The notes: generated by a model from the sequence alone, not told the origin. 64,000 bases of DNA from Chelativorans multitrophicus (GCF_011317445.1 NZ_JAAAPL010000003.1:434001-498000); one strand, 5' to 3'; positions 9,137-17,923 are shown, numbered from the stretch's first letter. Numbers and translations: made by a program.

Positions 9137-10333
9137 ATGGCCGGTTTCAAGACATTGGACGATTTGAAGGATGTAGCGGGAAAGCGTGTGCTTCTGCGCG
9201 TGGACTTGAATGTGCCGGTAAAGGATGGGGAGGTTACGGACACGACCCGCATCGAGCGTGTTGCGCCGACCATTACGGAGCTTTCCGACAAGGGTGCCAA
9301 GGTTATCTTGCTTGCCCATTTCGGTCGGCCCAAGGGCAAGCCGGATGCAGAGGCTTCTCTACAGCCGATTGCACATGCGGTGGAAGCAGTCCTCGATCGG
9401 CGCGTCCACTTCGCATCCAGCTGCATAGGCGAACCGGCGAAGAAGGCCGTGGACGAAATGACGGGCGGGGACATCCTGCTTCTGGAAAACACCCGCTTTC
9501 ACGCGGGCGAGGAAAAGAACGACCCGGAATTTACGAAGGCGCTCGCGGCAAATGGCGACATCTATGTCAACGATGCCTTTTCTGCCGCCCATCGCGCGCA
9601 TGCCTCGACGGAAGGGCTGGCGCATCTCCTTCCCGCTTATGCGGGACGCACCATCCAGGCGGAGCTCGAAGCTCTCCAGCGCGGTCTTGGAGATCCGAAA
9701 CGCCCTGTGGTGGCGATCGTCGGCGGCGCGAAAGTCTCCACCAAAATCGATCTGCTCACCAATCTCGTGAAGAAGGTCGACTGTCTCGTTATCGGAGGCG
9801 GGATGGCCAACACCTTCCTTGCAGCGCGCGGCACTTCCGTCGGCAAGTCGTTATGCGAGCACGATCTTAGGGAAACAGCCAAACAGATCATGATCGATGC
9901 GGCTGAGGCCGGCTGTGCGATCATCCTGCCAGTCGACGCGGTGGTGGCACGGAAATTCGAAGCTGGGGCGGAAACCGAGACGGTCGACATCGACGCCGTG
10001 CCGGAAGATGCTATGATCCTCGATGTCGGGCCGAAGTCGGTCGAAAAGGTGAAAGAGTGGCTGGACCGGGCCGACACGCTGGTTTGGAATGGGCCTCTCG
10101 GCGCTTTCGAGCTTTCGCCTTTCGACAAGGCTACCATGGAGGTAGCAAAGTATGCCGCCCGGCGAACCCGTGAGAGCCTCCTGGTGTCGGTCGCAGGCGG
10201 CGGCGATACGGTAGCAGCACTCAACCAGGCGGATGTGTCTGATGACTTCAGCTATGTCTCGACCGCCGGTGGCGCTTTCCTTGAGTGGATGGAAGGCAAG
10301 GACCTTCCGGGCGTTGCAGCGCTTCAGAAGTGA
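9137..10333 (+). CDS. pgk: phosphoglycerate kinase
   Basis: PGK transfers phosphate between 1,3-bisphosphoglycerate and ADP. The 398-residue protein begins [20 protein letters not shown] and shows the family signature RVDLNVP, the nucleotide-binding GGAKVSTKI and the C-terminal [12 protein letters not shown]. The frame runs upstream into the antiporter gene, but homology and a GGAGA box place the start at 9137. It is full length, with all expected domains. Confidence 0.97.
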   Translation: MAGFKTLDDLKDVAGKRVLLRVDLNVPVKDGEVTDTTRIERVAPTITELSDKGAKVILLAHFGRPKGKPDAEASLQPIAHAVEAVLDRRVHFASSCIGEPAKKAVDEMTGGDILLLENTRFHAGEEKNDPEFTKALAANGDIYVNDAFSAAHRAHASTEGLAHLLPAYAGRTIQAELEALQRGLGDPKRPVVAIVGGAKVSTKIDLLTNLVKKVDCLVIGGGMANTFLAARGTSVGKSLCEHDLRETAKQIMIDAAEAGCAIILPVDAVVARKFEAGAETETVDIDAVPEDAMILDVGPKSVEKVKEWLDRADTLVWNGPLGAFELSPFDKATMEVAKYAARRTRESLLVSVAGGGDTVAALNQADVSDDFSYVSTAGGAFLEWMEGKDLPGVAALQK

Positions 10334-10447
10334 GTCGTTGCGCCGGGGAAATAATTCTTTACATTTCAATCGATTAGGGAGCTTTGTCCGGCATTCCGTT
10401 TTTTTGAGCCATCTGATATTCGGCATGTGTTCACACAGGAGGCAAGA

Positions 10448-11473
10448 ATGAGCGAGAGGCTGGAAGATATAGCGGCCCGGATGGTGGCCGACGGCAAAGG
10501 GATTCTCGCGGCGGACGAAAGCAGCGGCACGATCAAGAAGCGCTTCGACTCGATCGGCCTCGAATCGACCGCAGACAACCGCCGCGACTATCGCGAGATG
10601 TTGTTTCGCGCCGACGAGGCCATGCGGAACTCCATTTCGGGCGTTATTCTCTACGATGAGACCCTGCGCCAGCAGGCGAAGGACGGAACGCCCCTCGTGG
10701 AGATCATCAGCCGTTCCGGCGCGGTGCCGGGGATTAAAGTGGATGCAGGCGCCAAGCCGCTGGCAGGCTTCCCGGGCGAGACCATTACGGAGGGCCTCGA
10801 TGGTCTGCGCGAGCGCCTGAAGGAATATTACGAACTTGGCGCACGCTTCGCAAAGTGGCGCGGCGTGATCGCTGTTTCCGACGATCTTCCGACCTGGGGT
10901 TCGGTGAAGCAGAACGCGCAAGCGCTGGCTCGCTACGCCGCCCTTTGCCAGGAAGCCGGGATTGTACCGATCGTGGAGCCGGAAGTGCTGATGGACGGCA
11001 CGCCCGCAACCCACTCCATCGATCGGTGCTACGAGGTTACCGAGTGGGTGCTGAAGACGGTCTTCACCGAGCTGTTCGATGCCCGTGTCGCGCTCGAAGG
11101 CATGGTGTTGAAGCCGAATATGGTTATTGACGGCAAGAACGCGCGCAAGGCGTCACGGGAGGAGGTGGCTGAAAAGACCGTTCGCTGCCTCAAGGCGACC
11201 GTTCCTGCGGCGGTGCCGGGTATCGCCTTCCTCTCAGGCGGCCAGTCCGACGAAGAGGCGACGGCGCATCTCTCTCTCATGAATGCATCCCACTCGATGC
11301 CATGGAAGCTGACCTTCTCTTACGGGCGTGCTCTGCAGGCCGCGGCACTCAAGGCTTGGGGCGGCAAAAGCGAGAATGTCGCTGCTGGCCAGCGCGCCTT
11401 TGCGCACCGCGCGCGTATGAATGCTCTCGCCGCTCGAGGTGACTGGAAGCAAGAGCTGGAAGTGGCTGCTTAA
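10448..11473 (+). CDS. fda: fructose-bisphosphate aldolase class I
   Basis: This Schiff-base aldolase cleaves or forms fructose 1,6-bisphosphate. The 341-residue protein contains the class I N-terminal motif GKGILAADESSGTIKKRF, the active-site stretch EGMVLKPNMVI with the catalytic lysine, and FLSGGQSDEEATAHL. Class I aldolase is metal independent, unlike the class II enzyme found in many bacteria; rhizobia commonly carry this type. An AGGAGGC box precedes the ATG. It is the last member of the tkt-gap-pgk-fda cluster. Confidence 0.96.
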   Translation: MSERLEDIAARMVADGKGILAADESSGTIKKRFDSIGLESTADNRRDYREMLFRADEAMRNSISGVILYDETLRQQAKDGTPLVEIISRSGAVPGIKVDAGAKPLAGFPGETITEGLDGLRERLKEYYELGARFAKWRGVIAVSDDLPTWGSVKQNAQALARYAALCQEAGIVPIVEPEVLMDGTPATHSIDRCYEVTEWVLKTVFTELFDARVALEGMVLKPNMVIDGKNARKASREEVAEKTVRCLKATVPAAVPGIAFLSGGQSDEEATAHLSLMNASHSMPWKLTFSYGRALQAAALKAWGGKSENVAAGQRAFAHRARMNALAARGDWKQELEVAA

Positions 11474-11480
11474 AGGTCGC

Positions 11481-11510
11481 GGCAGGCGGCTGGGCAGCCG
11501 GCCGCCTGCC
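11481..11510. terminator. shared hairpin between fda and a convergent small gene
   Basis: Ten-base perfect arms GGCAGGCGGC and GCCGCCTGCC flank a ten-base loop. It lies eight bases after the fda stop and touches the stop codon of the converging small gene. There is no T run, so termination efficiency is uncertain. Confidence 0.5.
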
Positions 11511-11674
11511 TAGCCACGGAGATGGCTCAAGCCAACCGTTGCCGCCATCGCAGCGAGCGCGATTATCGCGAGTTTCCAAAAATCGCGACGCTGTTTTAGG
11601 CCGGGCAGCCCGAGCGGCCGGATGATGTGCAGAATCATGGCGGCCACGATCAACAGTGATAGAATCTTGGTCAT
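11510..11674 (-). CDS. 54-aa membrane protein, unknown
   Basis: A 54-residue frame begins MTKILSLLIVAAMILHIIRP, then GLPGLKQRRDFWKLAIIALA, and ends SHLRG. It has two hydrophobic helices (about residues 4-18 and 35-49) separated by a basic Gly/Pro/Arg-rich loop, a clear two-pass hairpin membrane topology. I recall similar unnamed proteins next to fda in Mesorhizobium-like genomes, but I cannot verify this here. It converges on fda. The function is unknown. Confidence 0.6.
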   Translation of the reverse strand: MTKILSLLIVAAMILHIIRPLGLPGLKQRRDFWKLAIIALAAMAATVGLSHLRG

Positions 11675-11892
11675 TTGTAGGCCGGCAGATAGCGATCACG
11701 GGGTTTGATCCTATTTCCAGCGCCCTGTCAAAGAGCGTTGTTACTCTCGTAAGTCGGATTCGCGGATCGGCTCGCCCAAAATGGCACCCTTGATGTTGCC
11801 GCGGACGTGAGAGCGCCGTTGCCCTAAAGGAATGCTTGACCGGGCGTCGCGGCAAGACCAGTTTTCTCGGGGCAAGGCTAAGGAGTGGTGCC

Positions 11893-12684
11893 ATGGCTCT
11901 GGACGGGAAAACGGCGGTTGTCACAGGCGGGGCCGGCGGGATCGGCTATGCCGTTGCGGAGCGGTTTTTGCGAGAAGGCATGCGCGTCGTAATCGCCGAT
12001 ATTGACGGAGAAAAGGGCACCCGTTCACTGAAGAGCCTTGAGAAACTGGGCGAAGCCTGGTTTGCCAAGGCGGACGTCGGGAGGAGCCTGGATGTCCATA
12101 ATCTGATTGCTTTCACCATTGATGCGCTGGGGGACATTGATGTCCTTGTGAATAATGCCGGGATCGCTCACGGCGCAGACTTCCTCGATCTGAGGGAGGA
12201 GGATTTCGATCGCGTTTTGCGCGTGAACCTCAAGGGCGCTTTTCTCGTCGGACAGGCTGCGGCCCGATTTATGGTCGAGAAGGTGCAAAATGGCGGGCCG
12301 GCCGGGGCAATCATCAACATGTCCTCCGTCAACGCGGTTTTCGCAATCGCCGATCAGGTGCCCTATTCGATCTCGAAGGGCGGCGTGAACCAGCTCACCA
12401 AGGTGATGGCGCTCGCGCTTGCGCCACATGGCATACGGGTCAATGCGATCGGACCCGGCTCCATCATGACCGACATGCTTACGAGCGTTAATGATGATCC
12501 AGATGCTCGGGAACGCATTCTCTCGAGAACTCCGCTTGGCCGCATTGGTGATCCTCAAGAGATCGCATCTATTGCAGCATTCCTGGCCTCTGACGAAGCA
12601 AGCTATATTACTGGCCAGACAATTTATGCCGATGGTGGACGCTTGCCGCTAAACTACACCGTCTCCGTTCGGTCCGAGGATTAA
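11893..12684 (+). CDS. short-chain dehydrogenase/reductase
   Basis: The 263-residue protein is a classical SDR. It has the nucleotide-binding TGGAGGIG (residues 11-18), the NNAG motif, the catalytic Ser in INMSSVNA and the Tyr-x-x-x-Lys in PYSISKGG, and ends with the YITGQTIYADGG stretch typical of FabG-like members. The substrate cannot be told from sequence; glucose dehydrogenase-like and 3-oxoacyl reductase-like enzymes share this pattern. An AGGAG sequence lies upstream of ATG 11893. It stands alone between the aldolase region and a small basic protein gene. Confidence 0.85.
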   Translation: MALDGKTAVVTGGAGGIGYAVAERFLREGMRVVIADIDGEKGTRSLKSLEKLGEAWFAKADVGRSLDVHNLIAFTIDALGDIDVLVNNAGIAHGADFLDLREEDFDRVLRVNLKGAFLVGQAAARFMVEKVQNGGPAGAIINMSSVNAVFAIADQVPYSISKGGVNQLTKVMALALAPHGIRVNAIGPGSIMTDMLTSVNDDPDARERILSRTPLGRIGDPQEIASIAAFLASDEASYITGQTIYADGGRLPLNYTVSVRSED

Positions 12685-12701
12685 GCCTTCGCCGCCAAAG
12701 C

Positions 12702-12724
12702 CTCCTGACGAAACGCTGTCATTA
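12702..12724. promoter_or_regulatory. degenerate copy of the YafY-locus palindrome
   Basis: CTCCTGAC-GAAACGCT-GTCATTAC resembles the perfect palindrome at 13035-13060 (CTCCTGAC-GCAATGCT-GTCAGGAG), with the left arm intact, the same eight-base spacer and a partly decayed right arm. It lies about 45 bases upstream of the small gene at 12769, so it may be a second, weaker site for the same regulator. Confidence 0.45.
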
Positions 12725-12768
12725 CGGACCTGAGATAATCCTCCGCGATGAATGATGGAGGTAGAGCT

Positions 12769-12933
12769 ATGGTTGTTGCGAGAAATTCGATCACGCGGAC
12801 GCTGGAGCGCTGGACGGAAACCTACCGGCAGCGCAAACGCCGCAGGTTTGGGGAGCGGGTAATGAACGAACTGCCTCCGAGCCTGCAGCGGGACATCGAC
12901 TGGACACCGGGGTGGCCGATGCGTCGCGGCTGA
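12769..12933 (+). CDS. small basic protein, DUF1127-like
   Basis: This 54-residue protein begins MVVARNSITRTLERWTETYR, is strongly basic in the middle (RQRKRRRFGERV) and contains NELPPSLQRDIDW. That layout resembles the DUF1127 family of small Arg-rich proteins, which act in RNA turnover and stress or phosphate responses in some alphaproteobacteria, but the match is loose. GGAGG sits eight bases before ATG 12769, which makes it a better start than the in-frame ATG at 12748. Confidence 0.6.
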   Translation: MVVARNSITRTLERWTETYRQRKRRRFGERVMNELPPSLQRDIDWTPGWPMRRG

Positions 12934-13005
12934 TATGAAGAAACGGCTTTCGTAGCGGCAGCGCCAGGCACTTCGCAGCCGCTGTTCGGAAACCTACTGG
13001 CCCGA

Positions 13006-13033
13006 GCGGCTCCGCCGCTTTGAACGGAGCCGC
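13006..13033. repeat. hairpin upstream of the VOC-YafY operon
   Basis: GCGGCTCCG (13006-13014) pairs with CGGAGCCGC (13025-13033) around a ten-base loop. It directly abuts the operator-like palindrome at 13035-13060, so the two inverted repeats are in tandem. Confidence 0.5.
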
Positions 13034-13034
13034 G

Positions 13035-13060
13035 GCTCCTGACGCAATGCTGTCAGGAGC
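13035..13060. promoter_or_regulatory. palindromic operator candidate for the YafY-family regulator
   Basis: GCTCCTGAC and GTCAGGAGC are perfect nine-base inverted arms separated by eight bases, 36 bases before the VOC start. A similar CCTGAC...GTCAGG layout is plausible for dimeric HTH/WYL regulators. The neighbouring regulator gene makes autoregulation likely, but binding is inferred. Confidence 0.55.
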
Positions 13061-13096
13061 GCTGTGCGATCATCTTTGAAAATGAGGGAATCTCCA

Positions 13097-13468
13097 ATGT
13101 CATCTTTCCTGCCTAATGATGCAGCCGTATGGTTCGAAATACCCGTGACGGATATGGAACGCGCCCGACGCTTTTACGGGGCCGTGTTGCAGAACGACCT
13201 TGCGGACATGGAAGGCGGACCCAATCCCATGGCGCGCTTCGCAGCGCGTGACGAGGATTCAGTTGCCGGCCATCTATATCCCGGCAAGCCTGCTCCGGAA
13301 GGGACGGGGCCGACCATCCATCTGGCGGTTGCGGCTCCACTGGAGGAAGCCATGGAGCGTGTGGCCGCCAATGGCGGTAGGGTGGTATCACCCATCATCC
13401 CTATTCCTGCCGGACGGTTCGTGTATTGTCTCGATCCTGACGGCAACAGCTTCGGGCTCTTTACTTGA
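13097..13468 (+). CDS. VOC family protein (glyoxalase/bleomycin-resistance fold)
   Basis: The 123-residue protein has the paired beta-alpha-beta-beta-beta modules of the vicinal oxygen chelate fold: VWFEIPVTDMERARRFYGAV at the start and GRFVYCLDPDGNSFGLF at the end. Similar small YP_-type VOC proteins are often encoded beside YafY-type regulators. The metal ligands and substrate cannot be assigned with confidence. I use ATG 13097 rather than the upstream open ATG because the fold begins there. It is separated from the regulator gene by 12 bases and is likely in one operon with it. Confidence 0.85.
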   Translation: MSSFLPNDAAVWFEIPVTDMERARRFYGAVLQNDLADMEGGPNPMARFAARDEDSVAGHLYPGKPAPEGTGPTIHLAVAAPLEEAMERVAANGGRVVSPIIPIPAGRFVYCLDPDGNSFGLFT

Positions 13469-13480
13469 GGAGCAGCCTAT

Positions 13481-14185
13481 ATGCGGCGCGCCGACCGTCT
13501 TTTTCAGATCGTCCAGCATTTGCGTGGCGGCAGGTTGGTGACAGCGCGCATTCTTTCGGAGCGGCTCGAAGTTTCCGAACGCACGATCTATCGCGACATC
13601 GCAGACCTGCAATCGACAGGCGTGCCGATCGACGGCGAGGCTGGTGTTGGCTATCTGATGCGCGAAGGCTTCGAGCTGCCGCCGCTGATGTTCACGCGTG
13701 ATGAGATCGTTGCTCTCGTCGCCGGCGCCCGCATGGTGCGCGCGTTTGGCGGCGCGGCGATGGCTCGCGCAGCTGAAGAGGCGCTGATCAAAATTGGCAC
13801 CGTATTGCCGCAAAATGAGCGTGATCGGATCTCGCGCACGGAAATCCACACGCCCAATTGGGGAATCAGCGAGGCGGAACGCCAGGCGATCGACGTGATG
13901 GAACGAGCCGTGGAGCAGCGCCGCGCGCTTTCGCTCGATTACCGCGATGAGGTGGGCCAGGTTACCCAGCGCGATGTGCGCCCGCTGGGGCTCTGGTTCT
14001 GGGGAAAGGTCTGGACGCTTGTCGCCTGCTGCGAGCTGCGCGATGATTTCCGCACCTTCCGCCTTGATCGGATTGTCGCGATGGGGGACGCCGGCCGTGG
14101 GTTCAAGCCTGAGCGAGGCAAGCAACTGGCCGATTTTTACCGCCGCATGGAAATGCACGAGATCGGCGGCAATGGGCACGGGTAG
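13481..14185 (+). CDS. YafY/DeoR-type HTH regulator with WYL domain
   Basis: The 234-residue protein has an N-terminal winged HTH (residues 1-58, MRRADRLFQIVQHLRGG and RLEVSERTIYRDIADLQ) and a C-terminal WYL domain (about residues 140-225) containing RRALSLDYRDE and PLGLWFWGKVWTLVACCELR, where W-x-L corresponds to the WYL segment. WYL proteins bind ligands or nucleic acids and often control nearby genes. With the VOC gene 12 bases upstream and a perfect palindrome in front, it is probably a local autoregulator. Confidence 0.88.
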   Translation: MRRADRLFQIVQHLRGGRLVTARILSERLEVSERTIYRDIADLQSTGVPIDGEAGVGYLMREGFELPPLMFTRDEIVALVAGARMVRAFGGAAMARAAEEALIKIGTVLPQNERDRISRTEIHTPNWGISEAERQAIDVMERAVEQRRALSLDYRDEVGQVTQRDVRPLGLWFWGKVWTLVACCELRDDFRTFRLDRIVAMGDAGRGFKPERGKQLADFYRRMEMHEIGGNGHG

Positions 14186-14198
14186 GCTGCAACGCCCA

Positions 14199-14227
14199 AG
14201 GAAAAGGGCTGCCCTTTCGGACAGCCC
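14199..14227 (-). terminator. terminator on the minus strand downstream of the 22-aa gene
   Basis: GGGCTG (14206-14211) and CAGCCC (14222-14227) form the outer stem with two inner G-C pairs. Read on the minus strand it is followed by TTTTCCTT. It would end a transcript from the small peptide gene, or from acs by read-through. Confidence 0.65.
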
Positions 14228-14293
14228 CGTGCATTCCATTCCTTGACGCGGCCAGCGGCTTGAGCAATCACGCCGCGCCGCGCGTCATGCGCT

Positions 14294-14362
14294 TCAACCG
14301 AGAGGCTGCTCCCGGAAAAGGCAATCCGCCGAGGCCACGCTGGAATTGAAATCACTCGACAT
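14294..14362 (-). CDS. 22-aa peptide gene with a perfect extended Shine-Dalgarno
   Basis: The frame encodes MSSDFNSSVASADCLFREQP followed by LG. Its ATG lies seven bases after GGAGG, inside GAAAGGAGGTGATCC (14364-14378), a 15-base exact complement of the conserved 3' end of 16S rRNA. A promoter-like sequence lies 37 bases upstream and a terminator lies 67 bases downstream of the stop, defining a transcript of about 190 bases. The peptide matches no family I know and has no run of one amino acid typical of attenuators. It could be a secreted or regulatory peptide, or the RNA may act through its ribosome-binding sequence. Confidence 0.5.
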   Translation of the reverse strand: MSSDFNSSVASADCLFREQPLG

Positions 14363-14398
14363 CGGATCACCTCCTTTCATGTTGTTGCAGTTGCGCCC

Positions 14399-14427
14399 AA
14401 TGTGGATGGCAGCAAAAGAATGTGCAA
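14399..14427 (-). promoter_or_regulatory. candidate promoter of the 22-aa peptide gene
   Basis: On the minus strand CTTGCAC (-35, TTGCAC at 14422-14427) and CACATT (-10, 14399-14404) are 17 bases apart, in the short gap after the acs stop codon. Confidence 0.45.
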
Positions 14428-14462
14428 GGGGCCGGGACGTGAAATTTGACTAGCTGCCTGCG

Positions 14463-16427
14463 CTAGGCTTCCACCGTTCTCTTGTTTTGCCGGTTCTCGA
14501 CGAGATCTTCTACCACAGCCGGATCGGCGAGCGTCGAGGTATCGCCCAGAGCGCCGAAATCGTCTTCGGCAATCTTGCGCAGGATGCGGCGCATGATCTT
14601 GCCGGAGCGCGTCTTGGGCAGGCCGGGCGCAAACTGAATCTTGTCCGGGGTGGCGATGGGTCCGATCTCACGACGCACGTGTTCGACCAGCTCTTTCTTG
14701 AGCGCGTCGGACCCCTTCTCGCCTGCCATCAGCGTGACATAGCAGTAGATGCCCTGCCCCTTGATGTCATGCGGATAGCCCACGACCGCCGCCTCTGACA
14801 CTTTCTGATGTGAGACAAGGGCCGATTCCACCTCGGCTGTCCCCAGCCTGTGGCCGGAGACGTTGAGAACGTCGTCGACTCGGCCGGTGATCCAGTAATA
14901 CCCGTCCTCATCGCGCCGGCAGCCGTCTCCCGTAAAGTATTTCCCCTTATAGGTGGAAAAATAGGTCTGCACGAAGCGCTCATGATCGCCATAGACCGTG
15001 CGCATCTGCCCCGGCCAGGATTCGGCGATACAGAGATTGCCGGAACCGGCACCTTCGATCGGCTTCCCGTCGCCGTCGACAAGCTGCGGCTGGACGCCGA
15101 AAAAGGGAAGCGTCGCGGAGCCTGCTTTGAGGTCGATCGCTCCTGGCAACGGCGTGATCATTATGCCGCCCGTTTCGGTTTGCCACCAGGTGTCCACCAC
15201 AGGAGAGCGTTTCTCCCCCACCACGTTGTAATACCATTCCCAGGCTTCCGGATTGATCGGCTCTCCAACGGAGCCGAGCAAGCGCAAGGATTTGCGCGAA
15301 GTTCTGGTGACGAAATGATCGCCGGCGCCCATGAGTGCGCGGATTGCGGTCGGCGCGGTGTAAAAGATGTTGACCTGGTGCTTGTCCACCACCTCCCATA
15401 AGCGGGAAGCATCCGGATAGTTCGGCACACCCTCGAACATCAGTGTCGTGGCACCGTTGGCAAGCGGACCGTAGACGATGTAGCTATGGCCGGTCACCCA
15501 GCCCACATCGGCCGTGCACCAATAAATGTCGCCATCCTGATAGTCGAACACGTATTGGTGCGTCATGGACGCAAAGACGAGGTACCCGCCCGTCGTGTGG
15601 AGCACGCCTTTGGGTTTTCCCGTGGAGCCCGAAGTGTAGAGAATGAAGAGCGGGTCTTCAGCATTCATCGGTTCTGGCTTGCACTGGGTCTTCGCGTCGC
15701 GAATTTCCTCATGGTACCAGAGGTCGCGGCCTTCGACCCAATTGATCTTTCCGCCCGTGCGCCGCACCACCAGCACGTGGCGCACCTTGGCGCCTGCCTT
15801 CTCGGCGATGGCGATCGCCTTGTCCGTGTTTTCCTTGAGCGGGATCGTCTTGCCGCCGCGCAGGCCCTGATCCGCGGTGATGACGAAATCCGATTTGCCG
15901 TCCTCAATGCGGCCGGCAAGCGAATCGGGCGAGAAGCCGCCGAAGACGACCGAGTGGACTGCGCCGATGCGTGCGCAGGCGAGCATGGCATAGGCTGCCT
16001 CCGGGATCATCGGCATATAGATGGTCACGCGGTCACCCTTCTTGACGCCGCGCTCCTTCAGCACATTGGCAAGCCGGCAGACATGCTCATAAAGTTGCCG
16101 ATAGGTGATCTTCCGGTCGTCGTACGGGTTATCGCCTTCCCAGATGATGGCCACCTGGTCTCCGCGTTTCTTCAGGTGCCGATCAATACAATTATGGGCG
16201 ACATTGGTGAGGCCATCCTCGAACCATTTGATCGACACCTTGCCCCCGAAGGAAGCGTTCTTCACCTTGGTGTAAGGCTTGAACCAGTCGATACGCTTGC
16301 CGTGCTTGCCCCAGAACTTATCTGGATCCTTGATGCTGTCCCGGTACCACTTCCTATAGGTTTCGCCGTCGATCAGCGCGCGCTTCTTCCACGCCGCTTT
16401 CACACGGTGAATATGCACATCGGACAT
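14463..16427 (-). CDS. acs: acetate-CoA ligase (acetyl-CoA synthetase)
   Basis: Acs activates acetate to acetyl-CoA through acetyl-AMP. The 654-residue protein has the AMP-forming signature [11 protein letters not shown] (about residues 266-276), WWQTETGG, the hinge region [18 protein letters not shown] and the C-terminal [14 protein letters not shown], whose last lysine is the site that is acetylated in Salmonella Acs. GGAGGAAAC precedes the ATG. It is monocistronic, except that the small peptide gene follows on the same strand. Confidence 0.97.
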   Translation of the reverse strand: MSDVHIHRVKAAWKKRALIDGETYRKWYRDSIKDPDKFWGKHGKRIDWFKPYTKVKNASFGGKVSIKWFEDGLTNVAHNCIDRHLKKRGDQVAIIWEGDNPYDDRKITYRQLYEHVCRLANVLKERGVKKGDRVTIYMPMIPEAAYAMLACARIGAVHSVVFGGFSPDSLAGRIEDGKSDFVITADQGLRGGKTIPLKENTDKAIAIAEKAGAKVRHVLVVRRTGGKINWVEGRDLWYHEEIRDAKTQCKPEPMNAEDPLFILYTSGSTGKPKGVLHTTGGYLVFASMTHQYVFDYQDGDIYWCTADVGWVTGHSYIVYGPLANGATTLMFEGVPNYPDASRLWEVVDKHQVNIFYTAPTAIRALMGAGDHFVTRTSRKSLRLLGSVGEPINPEAWEWYYNVVGEKRSPVVDTWWQTETGGIMITPLPGAIDLKAGSATLPFFGVQPQLVDGDGKPIEGAGSGNLCIAESWPGQMRTVYGDHERFVQTYFSTYKGKYFTGDGCRRDEDGYYWITGRVDDVLNVSGHRLGTAEVESALVSHQKVSEAAVVGYPHDIKGQGIYCYVTLMAGEKGSDALKKELVEHVRREIGPIATPDKIQFAPGLPKTRSGKIMRRILRKIAEDDFGALGDTSTLADPAVVEDLVENRQNKRTVEA

Positions 16428-16713
16428 CTGTTTCCTCCGGTAAGGTCTCGGACCACAGCTTCGTCCTGATTGGACGCCGCGCCTCCTCGTTTCGTCGGGC
16501 GCATTATTACCATACTGCGTGAGAGGGCAATATTCGTCGATTTGACAGGATTGTTGCGCTTCCGCAGTGCAGAACGCCTAGTAGCACTCTAGTGCATGTG
16601 CTGCTAACATGCTGAAATGCAAGGAACATTCGGTTTCGTGAAGCATTTTTCCACTGGACGGTCAACCCGTCACGATACACACTTGAGACGTAACTGCATT
16701 TGAAAGGAAAGAA
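16428..16713. promoter_or_regulatory. divergent acs-usg promoter region
   Basis: This 286-base gap serves acs on the minus strand and usg on the plus strand. I see AT-rich promoter-like stretches (TTGCCC and TAATAA on the minus strand; GATACA on the plus strand near 16673) but none that fits well. No small ORF or strong hairpin stands out. Confidence 0.3.
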
Positions 16714-16986
16714 ATGCGGAACACACGCGAGACCGAATTGATGCTGGAAGGCTACGGCCTGACAACCGCGAAGTTTCTGTATCACCTTCCCGATCATCCA
16801 CATCTGCTCCAGATGTTCGTCTGGCAGCACTATGATGTGGCTCCCAAATTTCCCGCACTGCACCGGTTTATCTCGTTCTGGCGCGATACGCTTGACGGGC
16901 CGTTACACTCAGTAATCTACACGCACCGCCAGCTTATCTCTCCGACGGAATGGCGCAATGTCACAGGCGAGTTAGTGCTGCAATAA
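16714..16986 (+). CDS. usg: Usg family protein
   Basis: This 90-residue protein matches the alphaproteobacterial Usg family: it starts MRNTRETELMLEGYGLTTAK, then LYHLPDHPHLLQMFVWQHYD, and ends with the FPALHRFISFWRDTLDGPL segment. Usg was named from a gene near trp genes and its molecular function is unknown. AAAGGAAAG precedes the ATG. It converges on the polyprenyl synthase gene, with 19 bases between the two stops. Confidence 0.88.
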   Translation: MRNTRETELMLEGYGLTTAKFLYHLPDHPHLLQMFVWQHYDVAPKFPALHRFISFWRDTLDGPLHSVIYTHRQLISPTEWRNVTGELVLQ

Positions 16987-17005
16987 CGTCTCTCAACGGC
17001 TGGGT

Positions 17006-17923
17006 TCATCGGTTTCGCTGGGCTACGAAGCGTGCGGCGTGGCGCAGCACGGCCGCTCTTTCTCCATAGGGCTCAAGCAGACCTTCCGCCTGTGCCACCA
17101 AGCCTACAAGCTGCGCGCGTACCCACTCCTCACCGTGCAGGGCAGCGAGAGTGGCCTTGCCGGCTGCGGCGTCCTTCCCGGTCGCCTTGCCCACGGCATC
17201 GGCACTTGCCGTAAGGTCCAGCAGATCGTCGGCCAGCTGAAATGCGAGACCGATCGCCGCGCCGAAAGAGGACATCCGCTCGCGATCGGCGCTGCTGGCA
17301 TCAGCAACAATTGCACCCGCTTCGCAAGCGAACCGAAACAGCGCTCCCGTCTTCATGGCCTGGAGCTGCACAATCCCGACTTCGTCGGGCGGGACCTTCT
17401 CGGCCAGCAGATCAAGTGCCTGCCCGCCTGCCATGCCGCCCATGCCCGCCGCTGTGGCCAATTTCACCACCAAATCCGCCCTTATTTCCGGCCGAAGATC
17501 CGTTTCCGCGTCGGCGATGATGTCAAAGGCGTATGTGAGCAGACTGTCACCCGCGAGGATGGCCGTTGCTTCATCGAAGGCGCGGTGCACGGTGGGCTGG
17601 CCCCGGCGGAGGTCATCATCGTCCATCGCCGGCAGGTCGTCATGAATCAATGAATAGCAGTGCACGCATTCAAGCGCTGCCGCGACGCGCAGGGAGGCCA
17701 TCCCTTGTGCTTCGAAGAGCGCCGCGCTTTCCAGTACAAGGAATGGCCGGAGCCGCTTGCCCCCGTTCAGTACGCCATGGCGCATCGCCGCCAACAAGTG
17801 GCTGGGACGCAGAATTTCCCCCTCGCGCACGCGCTCGTCAAGGAGGTGGCGCAGAAGGTCCTCGACCGATTGCGCGTTCAAGGCCAGCAGGCTTTCGAAG
17901 GTGGGGATTGTCATCTCTTCCAT
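17006..17923 (-). CDS. ispA: polyprenyl synthetase (farnesyl/geranylgeranyl diphosphate synthase)
   Basis: The protein (305 residues from ATG 17923) is a trans-isoprenyl diphosphate synthase. It has the first Asp-rich motif in LIHDDLPAMDDDDLRRGQPT, the second in FQLADDLLDLT, and NGGKRLRPFL. It condenses isopentenyl diphosphate with allylic diphosphates; chain length cannot be fixed by eye, though the sequence is of the FPP/GGPP-synthase type. The frame is open about 83 codons further upstream, but that part crosses the divergent mtgA region and is not conserved. ATG 17914 is an alternative start. It is divergent from mtgA with about 100 bases between them. Confidence 0.88.
   Translation of the reverse strand: MEEMTIPTFESLLALNAQSVEDLLRHLLDERVREGEILRPSHLLAAMRHGVLNGGKRLRPFLVLESAALFEAQGMASLRVAAALECVHCYSLIHDDLPAMDDDDLRRGQPTVHRAFDEATAILAGDSLLTYAFDIIADAETDLRPEIRADLVVKLATAAGMGGMAGGQALDLLAEKVPPDEVGIVQLQAMKTGALFRFACEAGAIVADASSADRERMSSFGAAIGLAFQLADDLLDLTASADAVGKATGKDAAAGKATLAALHGEEWVRAQLVGLVAQAEGLLEPYGERAAVLRHAARFVAQRNR

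Noticed and set aside
14364..14378. Identity to the 3' end of 16S rRNA, suggesting an rRNA fragment.
   Set aside because: Only 15 bases match, flanking sequence does not, and on the other strand it is a correctly spaced ribosome binding site.
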